Counted from the first letter of the stretch, positions 33,420-42,716 are shown. The stretch is DNA of 64,000 nt from an uncultured Fibrobacter sp. (GCA_946413655.1 CAMKLO010000003.1:1-64000); one strand, 5' to 3'. A program made the numbers and translations. The notes: a model not told the origin generated them from the sequence alone.

Positions 33420-34757
33420 ATGCGATCTACAGCCTGGAACGACGAAGAAAACAAAATCTTGCCCGAAATGGCACTTGATTTTATGCCCGAAGAAAAATTA
33501 CGCGAACTGCAGTTGCAGCGTCTGCGTGCAACCGTGAAGCTCGCCTACGAGAAGGTCCCGCTGTTCCACGACCGCATGGTCGAAAAGGGCGTCACCCCCG
33601 ACGACATCAAGTCGTTGAAGGACATCGTGAAGATTCCGTTCTCCATGAAGAAGGACTTGCGCGACACTTATCCGTACGGTCTCTTTGCTGTCGATATGAG
33701 CGAAGTCGTGCGTCTGCATGCAAGCTCCGGCACTACCGGTAAGCCGATTGTGGTCGGTTACACCAAGGAAGACATGGACGTGTGGGCGCAGGTCGTGAAG
33801 CGCGGCCTCCTCGCCTGCGGATTCCGCAGCACGGACATTGTGCAGAACTTCTACGGCTACGGCCTGTTCACTGGCGGCCTTGGCATCCATGGCGGTTTCG
33901 AAGCCCTCGGCGCCACAGTCGTGCCGATTAGCGGCGGCAATACCGAACGCCAGGTGATGCTCATGAAGGACTTTGGCGTGACCGCCGTCGGTGGCACACC
34001 GAGCTACTTTGTCCGCATTATCGACGTGGCCGAAAAGATGGGCGTCGATATTTCTAAGCTCAAGGTCAAGCGCGGTATCTTCGGTGCAGAACCGTGGAGC
34101 GACGGCATGCGCGACTACATCGAAGAAAAGACGGGCATCAAGGCTTACGACATTTACGGTCTTTCTGAAATCGTGGGCCCGGGCGTGGGCTGCGAATGCG
34201 AATGCCGCGACGGCATCCACATTTTCGAAGACCACTTCTACCCTGAAATTGTTGACCCGGAAACGCTGGAACCGCTCCCGGACGGACAAGAAGGCGAACT
34301 CGTCATCAGCACGCTCAGCAAGCGCGCCATGCCGATTTTGCGCTACCGCACCCGCGACATCACCGCCATCGAAAACACGAAGTGCAAGTGCGGCCGTACC
34401 ATCCGCCGTATCCGCCGCATTGGCCGCCGCAGCGACGACATGATCATCATGCGTGGCGTGAACGTTTTCCCGAGCCAAATCGAAACGGCTCTTCTCCGCG
34501 CCGAAAAGGCTTTGCCGCACTACCAGATCGTTCTCGACACCAAGAACAACATGGACACGCTGGAAGTCAAGGTGGAAGTTTCTCGCGACATGGTGAGCGA
34601 CTCCATGAGCGATATGGAACAGCTGAACAAGAAGTTCAAGCACTCCATCGAACAGATTCTCGGCATTTCCGTCATCGTTACGTTGTGCGAACCGGATTCG
34701 CTGCCGCGTAGCGAAGGCAAGGCAAAGCGCGTCATCGACAACAGGAAGAAGATTTAA
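33420..34757 (+). CDS. paaK: Phenylacetate-CoA ligase
   Basis: Activates phenylacetate (or a related aryl acid) to its CoA thioester with ATP. The 445-aa protein has the acyl-adenylate-forming motifs LHASSGTTGKPIVVGYT (P-loop), YDIYGLSEIVGPGVGCE, ILRYRTRDITAI and GRRSDDMIIMRGVNVFPSQI, plus CKCGRTIRRI, a Cys pair typical of PaaK. In rumen bacteria such ligases can feed phenylacetate into phenylalanine synthesis with an oxidoreductase. The ACT protein 146 nt downstream is a common partner. Other aryl acids cannot be excluded. Confidence 0.92.
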   Translation: MRSTAWNDEENKILPEMALDFMPEEKLRELQLQRLRATVKLAYEKVPLFHDRMVEKGVTPDDIKSLKDIVKIPFSMKKDLRDTYPYGLFAVDMSEVVRLHASSGTTGKPIVVGYTKEDMDVWAQVVKRGLLACGFRSTDIVQNFYGYGLFTGGLGIHGGFEALGATVVPISGGNTERQVMLMKDFGVTAVGGTPSYFVRIIDVAEKMGVDISKLKVKRGIFGAEPWSDGMRDYIEEKTGIKAYDIYGLSEIVGPGVGCECECRDGIHIFEDHFYPEIVDPETLEPLPDGQEGELVISTLSKRAMPILRYRTRDITAIENTKCKCGRTIRRIRRIGRRSDDMIIMRGVNVFPSQIETALLRAEKALPHYQIVLDTKNNMDTLEVKVEVSRDMVSDSMSDMEQLNKKFKHSIEQILGISVIVTLCEPDSLPRSEGKAKRVIDNRKKI

Positions 34758-34903
34758 TTTAGGTTATAGGTTGTAGGCTGTAGGTATTAGGAATAAGAAT
34801 CATGCATTTCGTGCATCTGTATTGGGCGGCTCCGCCGCGATTATTCACCTAAAGCCTAATCCCTAACACCTATCACCTTGCACCTTTAATAAGGAGAAAT
34901 TTT
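34758..34903. other. Low-complexity spacer between paaK and the ACT gene
   Basis: Composed of recurring words (TAGGTTATAGGTTGTAGG, CCTAATCCCTAACACC, which are partly inverted) around a small GC-rich hairpin (GGCGGCTCCGCCGC). No gene. Its two halves can pair, giving a long weak stem. Confidence 0.45.
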
Positions 34904-35329
34904 ATGAAAATCCCACAGGTTTCAGTTTTCGTTTCCAACAGACCGGGTCGCCTCCAGGCCGTCTGCCGCGCCCTTGCCGATGCAGGGATTAACCTCTTGT
35001 CGCTCACGCTCGCCGATTCCGGCGAATTCGGCCTTATCCGCCTTATCGTGAACGATGCCGAAAAGGCTGTCAACGTTCTCGAAAAGTCGGGCCTCAGTGC
35101 TACCGTCACCGACGTCGTTGCATGCCCCGTCGCCGACAAGGTGGGCGGTCTCGCAGACCTTCTCGACGTTCTCGGCGACTTGCAGATTGACTACATGTAC
35201 GCCTATCCGTCCGAATACAAGGTCGGCACTAACGTGATGATTCTGCGTTTCAGCGACACAGAAAAGGCTCTCGCCGTCTTGAACGAAAAGAACTTCAAGA
35301 CGCTCAGCACCAAAGAAATGCTCGGATAG
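34904..35329 (+). CDS. Tandem ACT-domain protein
   Basis: A 141-aa protein with two ACT domains (residues 1-68 and 69-141). The first shows QVSVFVSNRPGRLQAVCRAL and GINLLSLTLADSGEFGLIRL, the second GGLADLLDVLGDLQIDYMYA and NVMILRFSDTEKALAVL. ACT folds bind amino acids; this family often sits beside phenylacetate-CoA ligase genes and may sense aromatic amino acids. AAGGAG is 8 nt before the ATG. A terminator follows the gene, so it ends the paaK transcription unit. Confidence 0.9.
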   Translation: MKIPQVSVFVSNRPGRLQAVCRALADAGINLLSLTLADSGEFGLIRLIVNDAEKAVNVLEKSGLSATVTDVVACPVADKVGGLADLLDVLGDLQIDYMYAYPSEYKVGTNVMILRFSDTEKALAVLNEKNFKTLSTKEMLG

Positions 35330-35384
35330 ACACGAGACACTCCTATACTCCGGAAACGTCGCAACGCTGTACGGAATATGAAAA

Positions 35385-35414
35385 AGCTAAACGGAATAAC
35401 CGTTTGGCTTTTTT
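35385..35414 (+). terminator. Terminator of the paaK-ACT unit
   Basis: AAGCTAAACGG and CCGTTTGGCTT form a stem with one mismatch and a short loop, followed by TTTT. Confidence 0.85.
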
Positions 35415-35487
35415 GTATCAACGATTAAATAAATTACGGAACAACGTCACTCTTGCCGTTGCGAGGTGTTCGGCTTGACGCGAGACT

Positions 35488-36498
35488 CTAAAATCTTATC
35501 CGCACAATAATGGCGTTTTCGAAATAATCCGGATTGCCGCCAATGCGCCAAAGCGAAGCTTCGTAGCGGAAAAGGTTCGGGCGCGCCTTGCGAAGGATTG
35601 CCGCCCCAGTCGCCCGCAAATACCCCGCCTTACTCTTACAGGGAATCCCCTTGAGCGAAGCATCCAAATCATCGATACTAACGCTGATGGCGTTGTGATC
35701 GTGAGAGTTGTAAGGTTCCGCCTGGACCGAGGCCTTGAGAGTCGAGAATATCTCCTGATGTTTTTTCCCGGCTGCATAGGGATCGTCCCCAAAATGGAAA
35801 CTTATTGCGGCATCGGAAAGAATCTCGAACTTTTTGACCCCATCCACCCACGGATGATTCGATGCACCGACAATCCCCATGGTAAAATCAAAGCGGCAAT
35901 CCTTGCCAAAATAACGGATGAACATTTCTTGCGCAGATTCCTTGAGAGGATCCGGTTGCAGAACATCGCGAGCAGCAGCATAAAGTATAGCCGCCGTATC
36001 CGTTTCGCCAACAGAAATCGGCTTGTCACTTGCGTACACTCCCTGAAAACCGCTTTCGCTATGGAAACCACCGTAAACCCAAGCGAACAGCGCCTCAGCG
36101 GCGACGGGCTTCAAAAGATGCAACAGGATCGGCGTAAAGTTTGCAAAGACCATGGAACGCCTATGCAAAAGCTCTGCCACCAAAAGAGAATCACGTTCCT
36201 GCACCGCAAGCAAAATTGCACCGATATGCAGCAAGAACGAATACTGGTTCGCATCCAAATTCTGGACATCCGCAGGAATAAAAACAGTAATTTCGGCATG
36301 CAGAGCACTAGGCAGGTAAGTGTACCACGAAGGCGTAAAGTAAGCGCTTCCGTCGACACATTGCATTTGCGAAAGTTCATCGACAGAAGGCGTTGCCGTA
36401 CCCACGTAGTCCAAAATGCCGGTTTCACTCCGAACGAAAGCGAAAGTGCTTGCCATCTTGACCGTTTCGACTTTAACATAGAATGTTTCGGTAGCCAT
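35488..36498 (-). CDS. HIRAN-like domain protein
   Basis: A 336-aa protein of mixed recognition. The N-terminal 230 residues, with MATETFYVKVETVKMASTFA and a helical middle (AILLAVQERDSLLVAELLHR), match no family I know. The C-terminus (about 245-325) resembles a HIRAN domain: ASVQAEPYNSHDHNAISVSI followed by AGYLRATGAAILRKARPNLF. HIRAN domains bind DNA ends or damaged DNA; none of the usual helicase or nuclease partners is fused or adjacent. AAGGAGG is about 8 nt before the ATG. The shared palindrome (36548-36560) lies upstream. Confidence 0.65.
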   Translation of the reverse strand: MATETFYVKVETVKMASTFAFVRSETGILDYVGTATPSVDELSQMQCVDGSAYFTPSWYTYLPSALHAEITVFIPADVQNLDANQYSFLLHIGAILLAVQERDSLLVAELLHRRSMVFANFTPILLHLLKPVAAEALFAWVYGGFHSESGFQGVYASDKPISVGETDTAAILYAAARDVLQPDPLKESAQEMFIRYFGKDCRFDFTMGIVGASNHPWVDGVKKFEILSDAAISFHFGDDPYAAGKKHQEIFSTLKASVQAEPYNSHDHNAISVSIDDLDASLKGIPCKSKAGYLRATGAAILRKARPNLFRYEASLWRIGGNPDYFENAIIVRIRF

Positions 36499-36547
36499 TG
36501 CAGGCCTCCTTGTTGAAGGTTACAATAAGAATATAGAGTTTTTGCAT

Positions 36548-36560
36548 GTCATAAAATGAC
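36548..36560. promoter_or_regulatory. Palindromic site GTCATAAAATGAC upstream of the HIRAN gene
   Basis: Reverse complement of, and therefore the same palindrome as, 25999-26011. It is 49 nt from the start codon of the HIRAN-like gene. TATATT lies between site and gene. Confidence 0.5.
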
Positions 36561-36576
36561 ATTTCACAAAATCACC

Positions 36577-36626
36577 AAAAAAAAAGACACAAAAGGCTAA
36601 ACGGAAAACCGTTTAGCCTTTTGTGT
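36577..36626 (-). terminator. Terminator of the CotH lipoprotein gene
   Basis: On the minus strand ACACAAAAGGCTAAACGG and CCGTTTAGCCTTTTGTGT form a perfect 18-bp stem with a 4-nt loop, followed by a run of nine T. The stem core is nearly the same as in the terminator at 35385. Confidence 0.88.
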
Positions 36627-36659
36627 TCTATGGATGAAAAATAAATCGGATAAAGAAGA

Positions 36660-39600
36660 TTACTTGAACACCGCAGTAACCGAGTTCACTTCGCCCGGAT
36701 TCACCTTGCGGGTTACATCGGTCACACCGTCGCTCCAGCCCGTGAACGTGGCACCGGTGCTAGCCCTTGCCGTGAGCGTTACCGGGACGCCCGTGTAGAA
36801 CGTCACCTTCATCGTCGATTGATCCAGCGGGAGGCCATCCACGAGAATTTGGCCCGAGCCCTGCGCTGTTAGCGTCATTTCAACAGGAGAACTTAACGAG
36901 AAGAAAGACACCATCTGCTCACGAATTGTAGCCTGACGCGATTGGGCAAAGTTCTTGATAGTCTCCAAGTTGTTGCTCATCGAAGATGCGTTATAGTTCC
37001 AGAATTGCTGATCACGAGCCATTTCGGATTCCACCTGCGACTGCAAATCGTTAATGCGCTTCAGGAGCCTTTCTGCAGAGAAGTTCATCGAAAGGAGCAC
37101 GCTAAAGCGGTTGATGAAAGCATTCTTGAAGCCCTCGTTCTCGAGCAAGCGAATCATGAGAATCGTATGCACGGAGGTAGAAGCACCTACAGCCATCTGC
37201 GGTTGCTGACCGCCCATATTGCCGCCCCAGTTGCCGCCCATGCCACCACCGAAGTCTCCACCCATGCCGCCACCGAAGTCGCCAAAGTTGAAGCCACCCA
37301 TACCGTTTGTACCGTTTTCGTTAGTCACGTAGCTGAACACGTTGCCGTTCTGCGTATTGTAAGACACGCCAAAACCAAAGTCCGTATCGTACAGGAACCA
37401 TTTCCACTTGGTTTTCTGGCTTGCAACACGCCACTTCTTTATGTTGTTATGCGGCCAGTCGCTGTTATTCAGGAACATTTCTGCCTGCATGTAGTTGATA
37501 TAGTTGTCGATATCAATCTGGTCCGCAACCTTCTTGTAGTTGGCATCAGACGAGAGACTGTTGCTACGCAGCCATTCAATCATAGCCTTGTAATCTGCAG
37601 AAGAACCTGTGCTCGCCTCGTCTGTACCGCTGGCAGACGTTTCGAGAAGGTCGATATCATTCGGGTCGTAACCGTACTTGGTTTCGTAATAGTATTCGTT
37701 GTTGCGTTCACGCAGGTCATGGATGCCGTAATACTTGCCATTGTAATATACGACAACATAACGGCCACGCTGGTAATCCACACCAAGACCTTCTGTCATC
37801 GAGGTTCCCAAGCGATCGCGCAAATAGTCGTCACCGCTATTGTTACCGAAGTTTCTCAGCGAGAACGCCTTGAACTTTTTGAGTTCCGGGTAATCCGGGA
37901 ACAGCGAGTATTTTAAGCGCTTGTCACCGTATTCTTCGCGCAACGTAATTGCAAACGACTTCTTTTCTTTTGCACGGCTGTACTGCCCCGTAATCTTGTA
38001 ATCGCCCATGATGCCAAACGCAGGAGTCTTGGGCTTGCCGGGTTCGAACATTTCCACATATACCGGGAGTTCGCGGTTGCTCCAGAAGTTTGCACCCTTT
38101 TTGGGGTCCATCATCGAAGCGCCATTACCCGTCATGTAGAGGCCGGAATCGGGGCTGAACATCGAAAGCGGATCGGTCGTCACGAATATCGCGGCAAGCG
38201 AAGGCTGCTGTTCGAAAACGTAGGTACGGTTAATTTCTTCACTCGGATAAGAACCACCGACATAAGCACGGCAACGCAGAACCGTCGTAGCGCTGACATT
38301 CATCGTCTGTACTGCCGGAGAATTTGCATTCGGTTCTTTACCGCCTTGTTCGCAACGGGTTCCTGCCGGGAACGTCGCCGTCACCGCAGAAGAATAGAAA
38401 CCGGAAGGAGGAATGTTGACTTCAGCTACCTTAACTTGTTCCACAAAGACCTCGCCCGAAGTATTGCCATAAGGCGACGGAGCCGAGATGCCCCACTTAC
38501 CAGCACCGTCACGTGACCAGGAAGCACCCGTCGGAACAGACCCGAAACGCACGGAATCAAGCATAGCGCCTTCGGCGTTCATAAAGTACAATGCACCGCC
38601 ATCCTTATCGACCTTGAACGAAGCGTGAGGTTCGTGTCCACGATTGCGGGCGATATACGACGTAATCTGGATAGTCGTCGATTCGCTGCCCTGAGTTTCA
38701 GTCGCAAAAGTCGATGCCGTTACTTTGTTACGATTGAGGTCCTTAGCATTGTCATCTAGACGAACATAGAACACCGACGCGACATCACCTGTACCACGGA
38801 GATTCTTGCCAGTCCAATTGCTGAGCGAATCGCCTTCTTTAAAGTTCACGCGGATTTTGTGGTTCTTGGTGATAAAGCCTCGGACCACAAGTTGATTGAC
38901 CTTGCCGAGGTTAGTTCCATTGGCCTTGATTACCACTCGCGAATAGTTGCCACCCTGGGCAACCTTCATCACAGCGCCCATCTGAGCAGATCCGCCTTCG
39001 TTAAAGCACAGCGAAGACTTGCCCGGCAAATTCTCGACATTATTCCCGGAAGTGTTTCCGCCAGCGCCACCAGGATTGCCGCCCCAGTTGCCCATGCCAG
39101 GGAAATTCATGCCACCCGCAGCAGATTCCGAACTGCAATCAGAGCCCATCAAGTTAAGCGAATCCGAAGGCAAAATGTAGTCTGCATAGCTCTTGCCCGA
39201 AAGGAACACAATCATGTAGCTCTTAGCAGGAACCGTGGCGTTGCCAAATACCCAGCGACGCGGATCCGTCAAATCGTTCGTAAGCGCAAAGCCTTTCAAG
39301 CTCACAGGAGCATCGGACGAGTTGTAAAATTCAACCCACCCCGGATCGTTACCGTCGTTGTCCTTGAAGTTTGCATTCGAAGGAGAAACTTCCGAGAAAA
39401 ACACCGGACTATTGCCTTCGAAACGCGGAATAACAGTAGCGGCACTCGATGCCGGAGGTACAGCAGCGCTAGACCCAGGCACAGCAGCACCCGCAGAAGA
39501 TGTCGGCTGCACCGGAGAAGATACACCCGGAATAGTCGCTGACGAACCACCAACTATTGCAGAAGAAGCGCCCGGCACGGCAGTACCCGCGCTAGACAAA

Positions 39601-39752
39601 CCTACATTTGGACCGACACCGGAATCGGAGCTCAGTTCCCCAATGACTGGACCAGCCGGAGAAAAGCCATCATCGTTCGAGGAATCTCCGCATGCAGACA
39701 GAACCAAACTTAAACCCATTCCACATAGCGTCACTTTCGCTATAGACTTCAT
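36660..39752 (-). CDS. CotH-kinase/lamin-tail lipoprotein
   Basis: About 1030 aa, secreted lipoprotein (acceptor Cys near residue 21, LVLSAC). After a Ser/Pro/Ala-rich linker there is a lamin-tail-like domain (about 110-190, FFSEVSPSNANFKDN ... WVEFYNSSDAPVSLKGFAL). A chitobiase-C-like segment is near 450 (PPSGFYSSAVTATFPAGTRC). A CotH kinase domain follows (about 530-900, KAFSLRNFGNNSGDDYLRDR, YNGKYYGIHDLRERNNEYYY, WKWFLYDTDFGFG) with a Gly/Met-rich insert. An InlB-repeat-like tail closes it (TGATFTGWSDGVTD). CotH proteins phosphorylate surface proteins; a role in substrate attachment is speculative. Confidence 0.85.
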   Translation of the reverse strand: MKSIAKVTLCGMGLSLVLSACGDSSNDDGFSPAGPVIGELSSDSGVGPNVGLSSAGTAVPGASSAIVGGSSATIPGVSSPVQPTSSAGAAVPGSSAAVPPASSAATVIPRFEGNSPVFFSEVSPSNANFKDNDGNDPGWVEFYNSSDAPVSLKGFALTNDLTDPRRWVFGNATVPAKSYMIVFLSGKSYADYILPSDSLNLMGSDCSSESAAGGMNFPGMGNWGGNPGGAGGNTSGNNVENLPGKSSLCFNEGGSAQMGAVMKVAQGGNYSRVVIKANGTNLGKVNQLVVRGFITKNHKIRVNFKEGDSLSNWTGKNLRGTGDVASVFYVRLDDNAKDLNRNKVTASTFATETQGSESTTIQITSYIARNRGHEPHASFKVDKDGGALYFMNAEGAMLDSVRFGSVPTGASWSRDGAGKWGISAPSPYGNTSGEVFVEQVKVAEVNIPPSGFYSSAVTATFPAGTRCEQGGKEPNANSPAVQTMNVSATTVLRCRAYVGGSYPSEEINRTYVFEQQPSLAAIFVTTDPLSMFSPDSGLYMTGNGASMMDPKKGANFWSNRELPVYVEMFEPGKPKTPAFGIMGDYKITGQYSRAKEKKSFAITLREEYGDKRLKYSLFPDYPELKKFKAFSLRNFGNNSGDDYLRDRLGTSMTEGLGVDYQRGRYVVVYYNGKYYGIHDLRERNNEYYYETKYGYDPNDIDLLETSASGTDEASTGSSADYKAMIEWLRSNSLSSDANYKKVADQIDIDNYINYMQAEMFLNNSDWPHNNIKKWRVASQKTKWKWFLYDTDFGFGVSYNTQNGNVFSYVTNENGTNGMGGFNFGDFGGGMGGDFGGGMGGNWGGNMGGQQPQMAVGASTSVHTILMIRLLENEGFKNAFINRFSVLLSMNFSAERLLKRINDLQSQVESEMARDQQFWNYNASSMSNNLETIKNFAQSRQATIREQMVSFFSLSSPVEMTLTAQGSGQILVDGLPLDQSTMKVTFYTGVPVTLTARASTGATFTGWSDGVTDVTRKVNPGEVNSVTAVFK

Positions 39753-39957
39753 CAATACACCTTTAAATTAGAGTTGTTTATTCCAAGTGACACTCCAATC
39801 CATTCCCGCCACTAATTATACATCGAGAATGTCCGCAAACGCCTTATTTTTTATGGTTTCGTTGTAAAAGGATTGAGTATTTGACAACAGGAAAATTATC
39901 GGAACGATGAGTTCCGTTTTAACTATCTTTGTGAAAAAATTTTTAAGGAAACATGTG

Positions 39958-41343
39958 ATGTTCAGCAAATTTAGCAAGGCCAGTCAGCAATTCAACTCGT
40001 TCAGCCCCGAAATGAAGGAGCAGATGATGAAGATGGCGAAGGCTCGCGTCAGAGAAAAAATGCTCAAGTGGCTCGCCACGCCGACATTTGTGGTGATTGG
40101 AGTCATACTCGGAGCAGTCATCGGCGCGCTCACCGCCTGCTTCGGCGACATCAGCGACAGGCTTTCTGTGATCCGCGACACAAATCCGCTGTACTTTATC
40201 CCCGCTTTGGCACTCGGTGGAGCAGCAATCGCATTCGCCTACAAGAAATGGGGACGCTGGACAGAACGCGGCATGGACCAAGTTTTTGCCGTCGGACTCA
40301 ACAAAGAAACAGATTTTCCGCTCGTCTCTATCCCGATGGCCGCCGTAAGCACCTGGATTACGCAGCTCTTCGGTGGAAGTGCAGGCCGTGAAGGCGCCGC
40401 CATGCAAATCGGCTCCGCACTTTCGTACAACATAAGTAAAAAATTACCATTTGAAAACTCAGCGCACATCATGCTCGTCACAGGCTTGGCCGCAGGCTTC
40501 GCCGGAATTTTCCAAGCCCCCATGGCTGCGACCGCTTTCGCGTTGGAAGTTTTGCTCGTCGGGCATTTTGAACTCGCCGCATTGATGCCTGCCGCAGCAG
40601 CAGCATTCACCGCCTGCAAAGTTTCGAGCATGCTCGGATTCCACAAGTTCAGCGTAGATTTGAATTCGCTCCTTGATGCAAGCGGATTCTCGGCAAGCAT
40701 TTTCACGAACGAAGGCTCGCTTGACGGCTCGATGCTTTTGAAACTCGCGCTGATGGGCGTGCTCTTCGGAATTGTCGGTGGCGGATTTGCAAAGTTGCTT
40801 GGACTCTCGCAAGATTTCTTCGCAAAAAAATTCCCGAACAGCATTAAGAGAATTGCAATTATGGGAGTGGGAATAAGTGTACTTTTGCTCGTGTTTTTCC
40901 AGGGACGCTACGCAGGACTCGGAACAAACTTGTTAGATATGTGTTTTGGAATTGCCGGGAATGCTGCGGGGAGTGCCGCCGGAACCGCCGACTTGATTGG
41001 GAACGTCGCCGGGTATGATTGGCTTATAAAATTCGCGCTCACGATACTCACACTCTCCGCCGGCTTCGTAGGCGGTGTCGTTACCCCGCTTTTCGCCATC
41101 GGCGCTACGTTTGGCGTATTCGTTGCAGGAATGTTCGGGATGCCCGTTACCCTCGCCGCAGCCCTCGGCTTTGCCGCCGTTTTCGCAAGCGCAAGCAACA
41201 CACTCTGGGCGCCCATCCTCATCGCCGGTGAAATCTTCGGATTCAATTGCCTCCCCGCATTCTTCATCGTCTGCACCGTCGCCTACATTTGCAACGGCGG
41301 GCAATCTATTTACAAACAAAAGAAAATTAGGATAAAGATTTAG
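39958..41343 (+). CDS. ClC-family chloride channel/antiporter
   Basis: A 461-aa inner-membrane ClC protein with about ten to twelve hydrophobic helices. GSAGREGAAMQIGSALS carries the gating Glu of the GREGP motif (Pro replaced by Ala), GIFQAPMAATAFALEV is the next conserved stretch, and GGVVTPLFAIGATFGVF corresponds to the GxFxP Cl-binding motif. ATG 39958 has AAGGA 8 nt upstream; ATG 39907 lacks one. No CBS domains follow. Whether it is a channel or a H+/Cl- antiporter cannot be told from sequence. Confidence 0.9.
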   Translation: MFSKFSKASQQFNSFSPEMKEQMMKMAKARVREKMLKWLATPTFVVIGVILGAVIGALTACFGDISDRLSVIRDTNPLYFIPALALGGAAIAFAYKKWGRWTERGMDQVFAVGLNKETDFPLVSIPMAAVSTWITQLFGGSAGREGAAMQIGSALSYNISKKLPFENSAHIMLVTGLAAGFAGIFQAPMAATAFALEVLLVGHFELAALMPAAAAAFTACKVSSMLGFHKFSVDLNSLLDASGFSASIFTNEGSLDGSMLLKLALMGVLFGIVGGGFAKLLGLSQDFFAKKFPNSIKRIAIMGVGISVLLLVFFQGRYAGLGTNLLDMCFGIAGNAAGSAAGTADLIGNVAGYDWLIKFALTILTLSAGFVGGVVTPLFAIGATFGVFVAGMFGMPVTLAAALGFAAVFASASNTLWAPILIAGEIFGFNCLPAFFIVCTVAYICNGGQSIYKQKKIRIKI

Positions 41344-41361
41344 TAAAGACTAATGCTAAAG

Positions 41362-41388
41362 TGCCCCGCCATTGAGCGGGGCATTTTT
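41362..41388 (+). terminator. Terminator of the ClC gene
   Basis: TGCCCCGC and GCGGGGCA, 8-bp stem with 6-nt loop, followed by TTTTT. Confidence 0.88.
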
Positions 41389-41415
41389 GAATTCGGTTTT
41401 TAAAAGCGTAAGGCG

Positions 41416-41487
41416 TTAGTTGTTGGTGGTTATTGCCGGCGGGAAGATGAGGATTTCAACTTCTTGTTCTGTAAATGTATAGTTCAT
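41416..41487 (-). CDS. Possible 23-aa peptide ORF
   Basis: ATG AAC TAT... encodes a 23-residue peptide (begins MNYTFTEQEVEILIFPPAI, ends in two Asn). A good ribosome site GAGGA is 5 nt upstream. It lies between the ClC terminator and the AlbA/ATPase-like gene, in a stretch with no other gene. It may be a leader or a real microprotein; nothing supports it beyond the ribosome site. Confidence 0.3.
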   Translation of the reverse strand: MNYTFTEQEVEILIFPPAITTNN

Positions 41488-41632
41488 TTTTTCCTCGTTA
41501 TTATGATTAAGTTTACAGTTTTTGGATGCGTCCAAAACATTATGATGTTGCTTTTTTTAAGTCCTATTCTAAAACTAAATCCACGGCTATGCCGCGTCAA
41601 GAGCTTGAACTGTTACTCAATTTTAGAGTGAT

Positions 41633-42670
41633 TTATTCGACTATTTCCCAGTATCCGGTTTTATCGCTACCAACACGTTTTAAAGCGCCTAATTTCTGTA
41701 ACTTTGATGTGTTATCAGCAATTGTAGCACGATGCAATCCTAATAGTTCGGATAGCTCCGTAAGCGTAACCCTAGGATTATCGGCAATTTTCGCCAAAAT
41801 ATCCTTTTGATTTTTTGACAATTTTACAGTCGGATTTATAGTCGCCATTACAGTCGGGTTTACAGTCGGTTGTCCTTCATTCAATTCAAACGGAGTCACA
41901 TTAATCCTGTTGAACGGGATTGTCACCACAATGAAATTTTTCTGGATTTTTATGGAATCACGACCATACGCCTCGACAATCTTCGGCACACCGCGACCCG
42001 ACCGTTCGCTCAACCGCAGCTGCAAGAAAATTGAAGCAAGAATCTCGTTGACAGGGATGCTCACGCCCTTGTAAAAGCCCTCCAAATCCTGTTCAAGCCC
42101 AAGCCCGCCATGCGAAAGAATCTCGATGCGGTCCGTAAAGACACTAATCATAGGCGCGTTCATTCCCAGCCACTTGTTGTGAATAAACGCGTTCAAGATC
42201 GCTTCGTGGAAAGCCTCGTAATCAAAAAGAGGAACATCCTTCCGTTCAGAAATTCGGCCGCGTTCATCCGCCTGGATGATGTTGATGGCATCGCCGTATT
42301 CCAGAATTTTATCCATTGCATACAGAATACAGGAATTTCCGTATTCCTTGACCGAGAAAAGCGTATCAGCCTTGCTCTTACCGCTAAAAACGGAAACACG
42401 AATCGGGATATCGTTTGCATCCGAAAGCAGCAACGCCATAATGTTGTAACGCCCGTCAGCAGTCAAGAGCCTGAGCGATTTCTTGAAAGTTTCTTTGCGA
42501 AGAGCAACACCTTTTGCACCGTAATACATGAACAGTTTTTCAAAAGTCAGTTCCTGCGCATAATCAGGAGCCGCCATGCTAACAATCGTCGGAATGCCGT
42601 TAGCCCCCACCCACTCGTATTCATGCGGAAGGGCCACCAAATTCTTTATAAGGTTCCCTGATTTTGCCAT
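41633..42670 (-). CDS. ATP-binding protein with HATPase_c_4-like and winged-helix domains
   Basis: A 345-aa protein of the group often annotated as RecG-like/Schlafen-AlbA ATP-binding protein. The histidine-kinase-like ATPase fold is seen as FHEAILNAFIHNKW, VFTDRIEILSHGGL and LSERSGRGVPKIVEAYG. The C-terminus is a MarR-type winged helix (ILAKIADNPRVTLTELSELL, LHRATIADNTSKLQKLGALK). Most relatives have an AlbA_2 DNA-binding domain first; here the protein begins after it (NLVALPHEYEWVGANG). AAAGGAG is 7 nt before ATG 42670, so this short form is probably genuine. A possible regulator; it borders the defence island. Confidence 0.72.
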   Translation of the reverse strand: MAKSGNLIKNLVALPHEYEWVGANGIPTIVSMAAPDYAQELTFEKLFMYYGAKGVALRKETFKKSLRLLTADGRYNIMALLLSDANDIPIRVSVFSGKSKADTLFSVKEYGNSCILYAMDKILEYGDAINIIQADERGRISERKDVPLFDYEAFHEAILNAFIHNKWLGMNAPMISVFTDRIEILSHGGLGLEQDLEGFYKGVSIPVNEILASIFLQLRLSERSGRGVPKIVEAYGRDSIKIQKNFIVVTIPFNRINVTPFELNEGQPTVNPTVMATINPTVKLSKNQKDILAKIADNPRVTLTELSELLGLHRATIADNTSKLQKLGALKRVGSDKTGYWEIVE

Positions 42671-42696
42671 AGCAGCTCCTTTGAAAAAAAGAAAAA

Positions 42697-42716
42697 CATT
42701 TGATAATCATCAAATG
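42697..42716. promoter_or_regulatory. Operator-like palindrome CATTTGAT / ATCAAATG
   Basis: 8-bp arms with a 4-nt centre, 26 nt upstream of the ATP-binding/winged-helix gene. A likely site of self-control. Confidence 0.5.
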
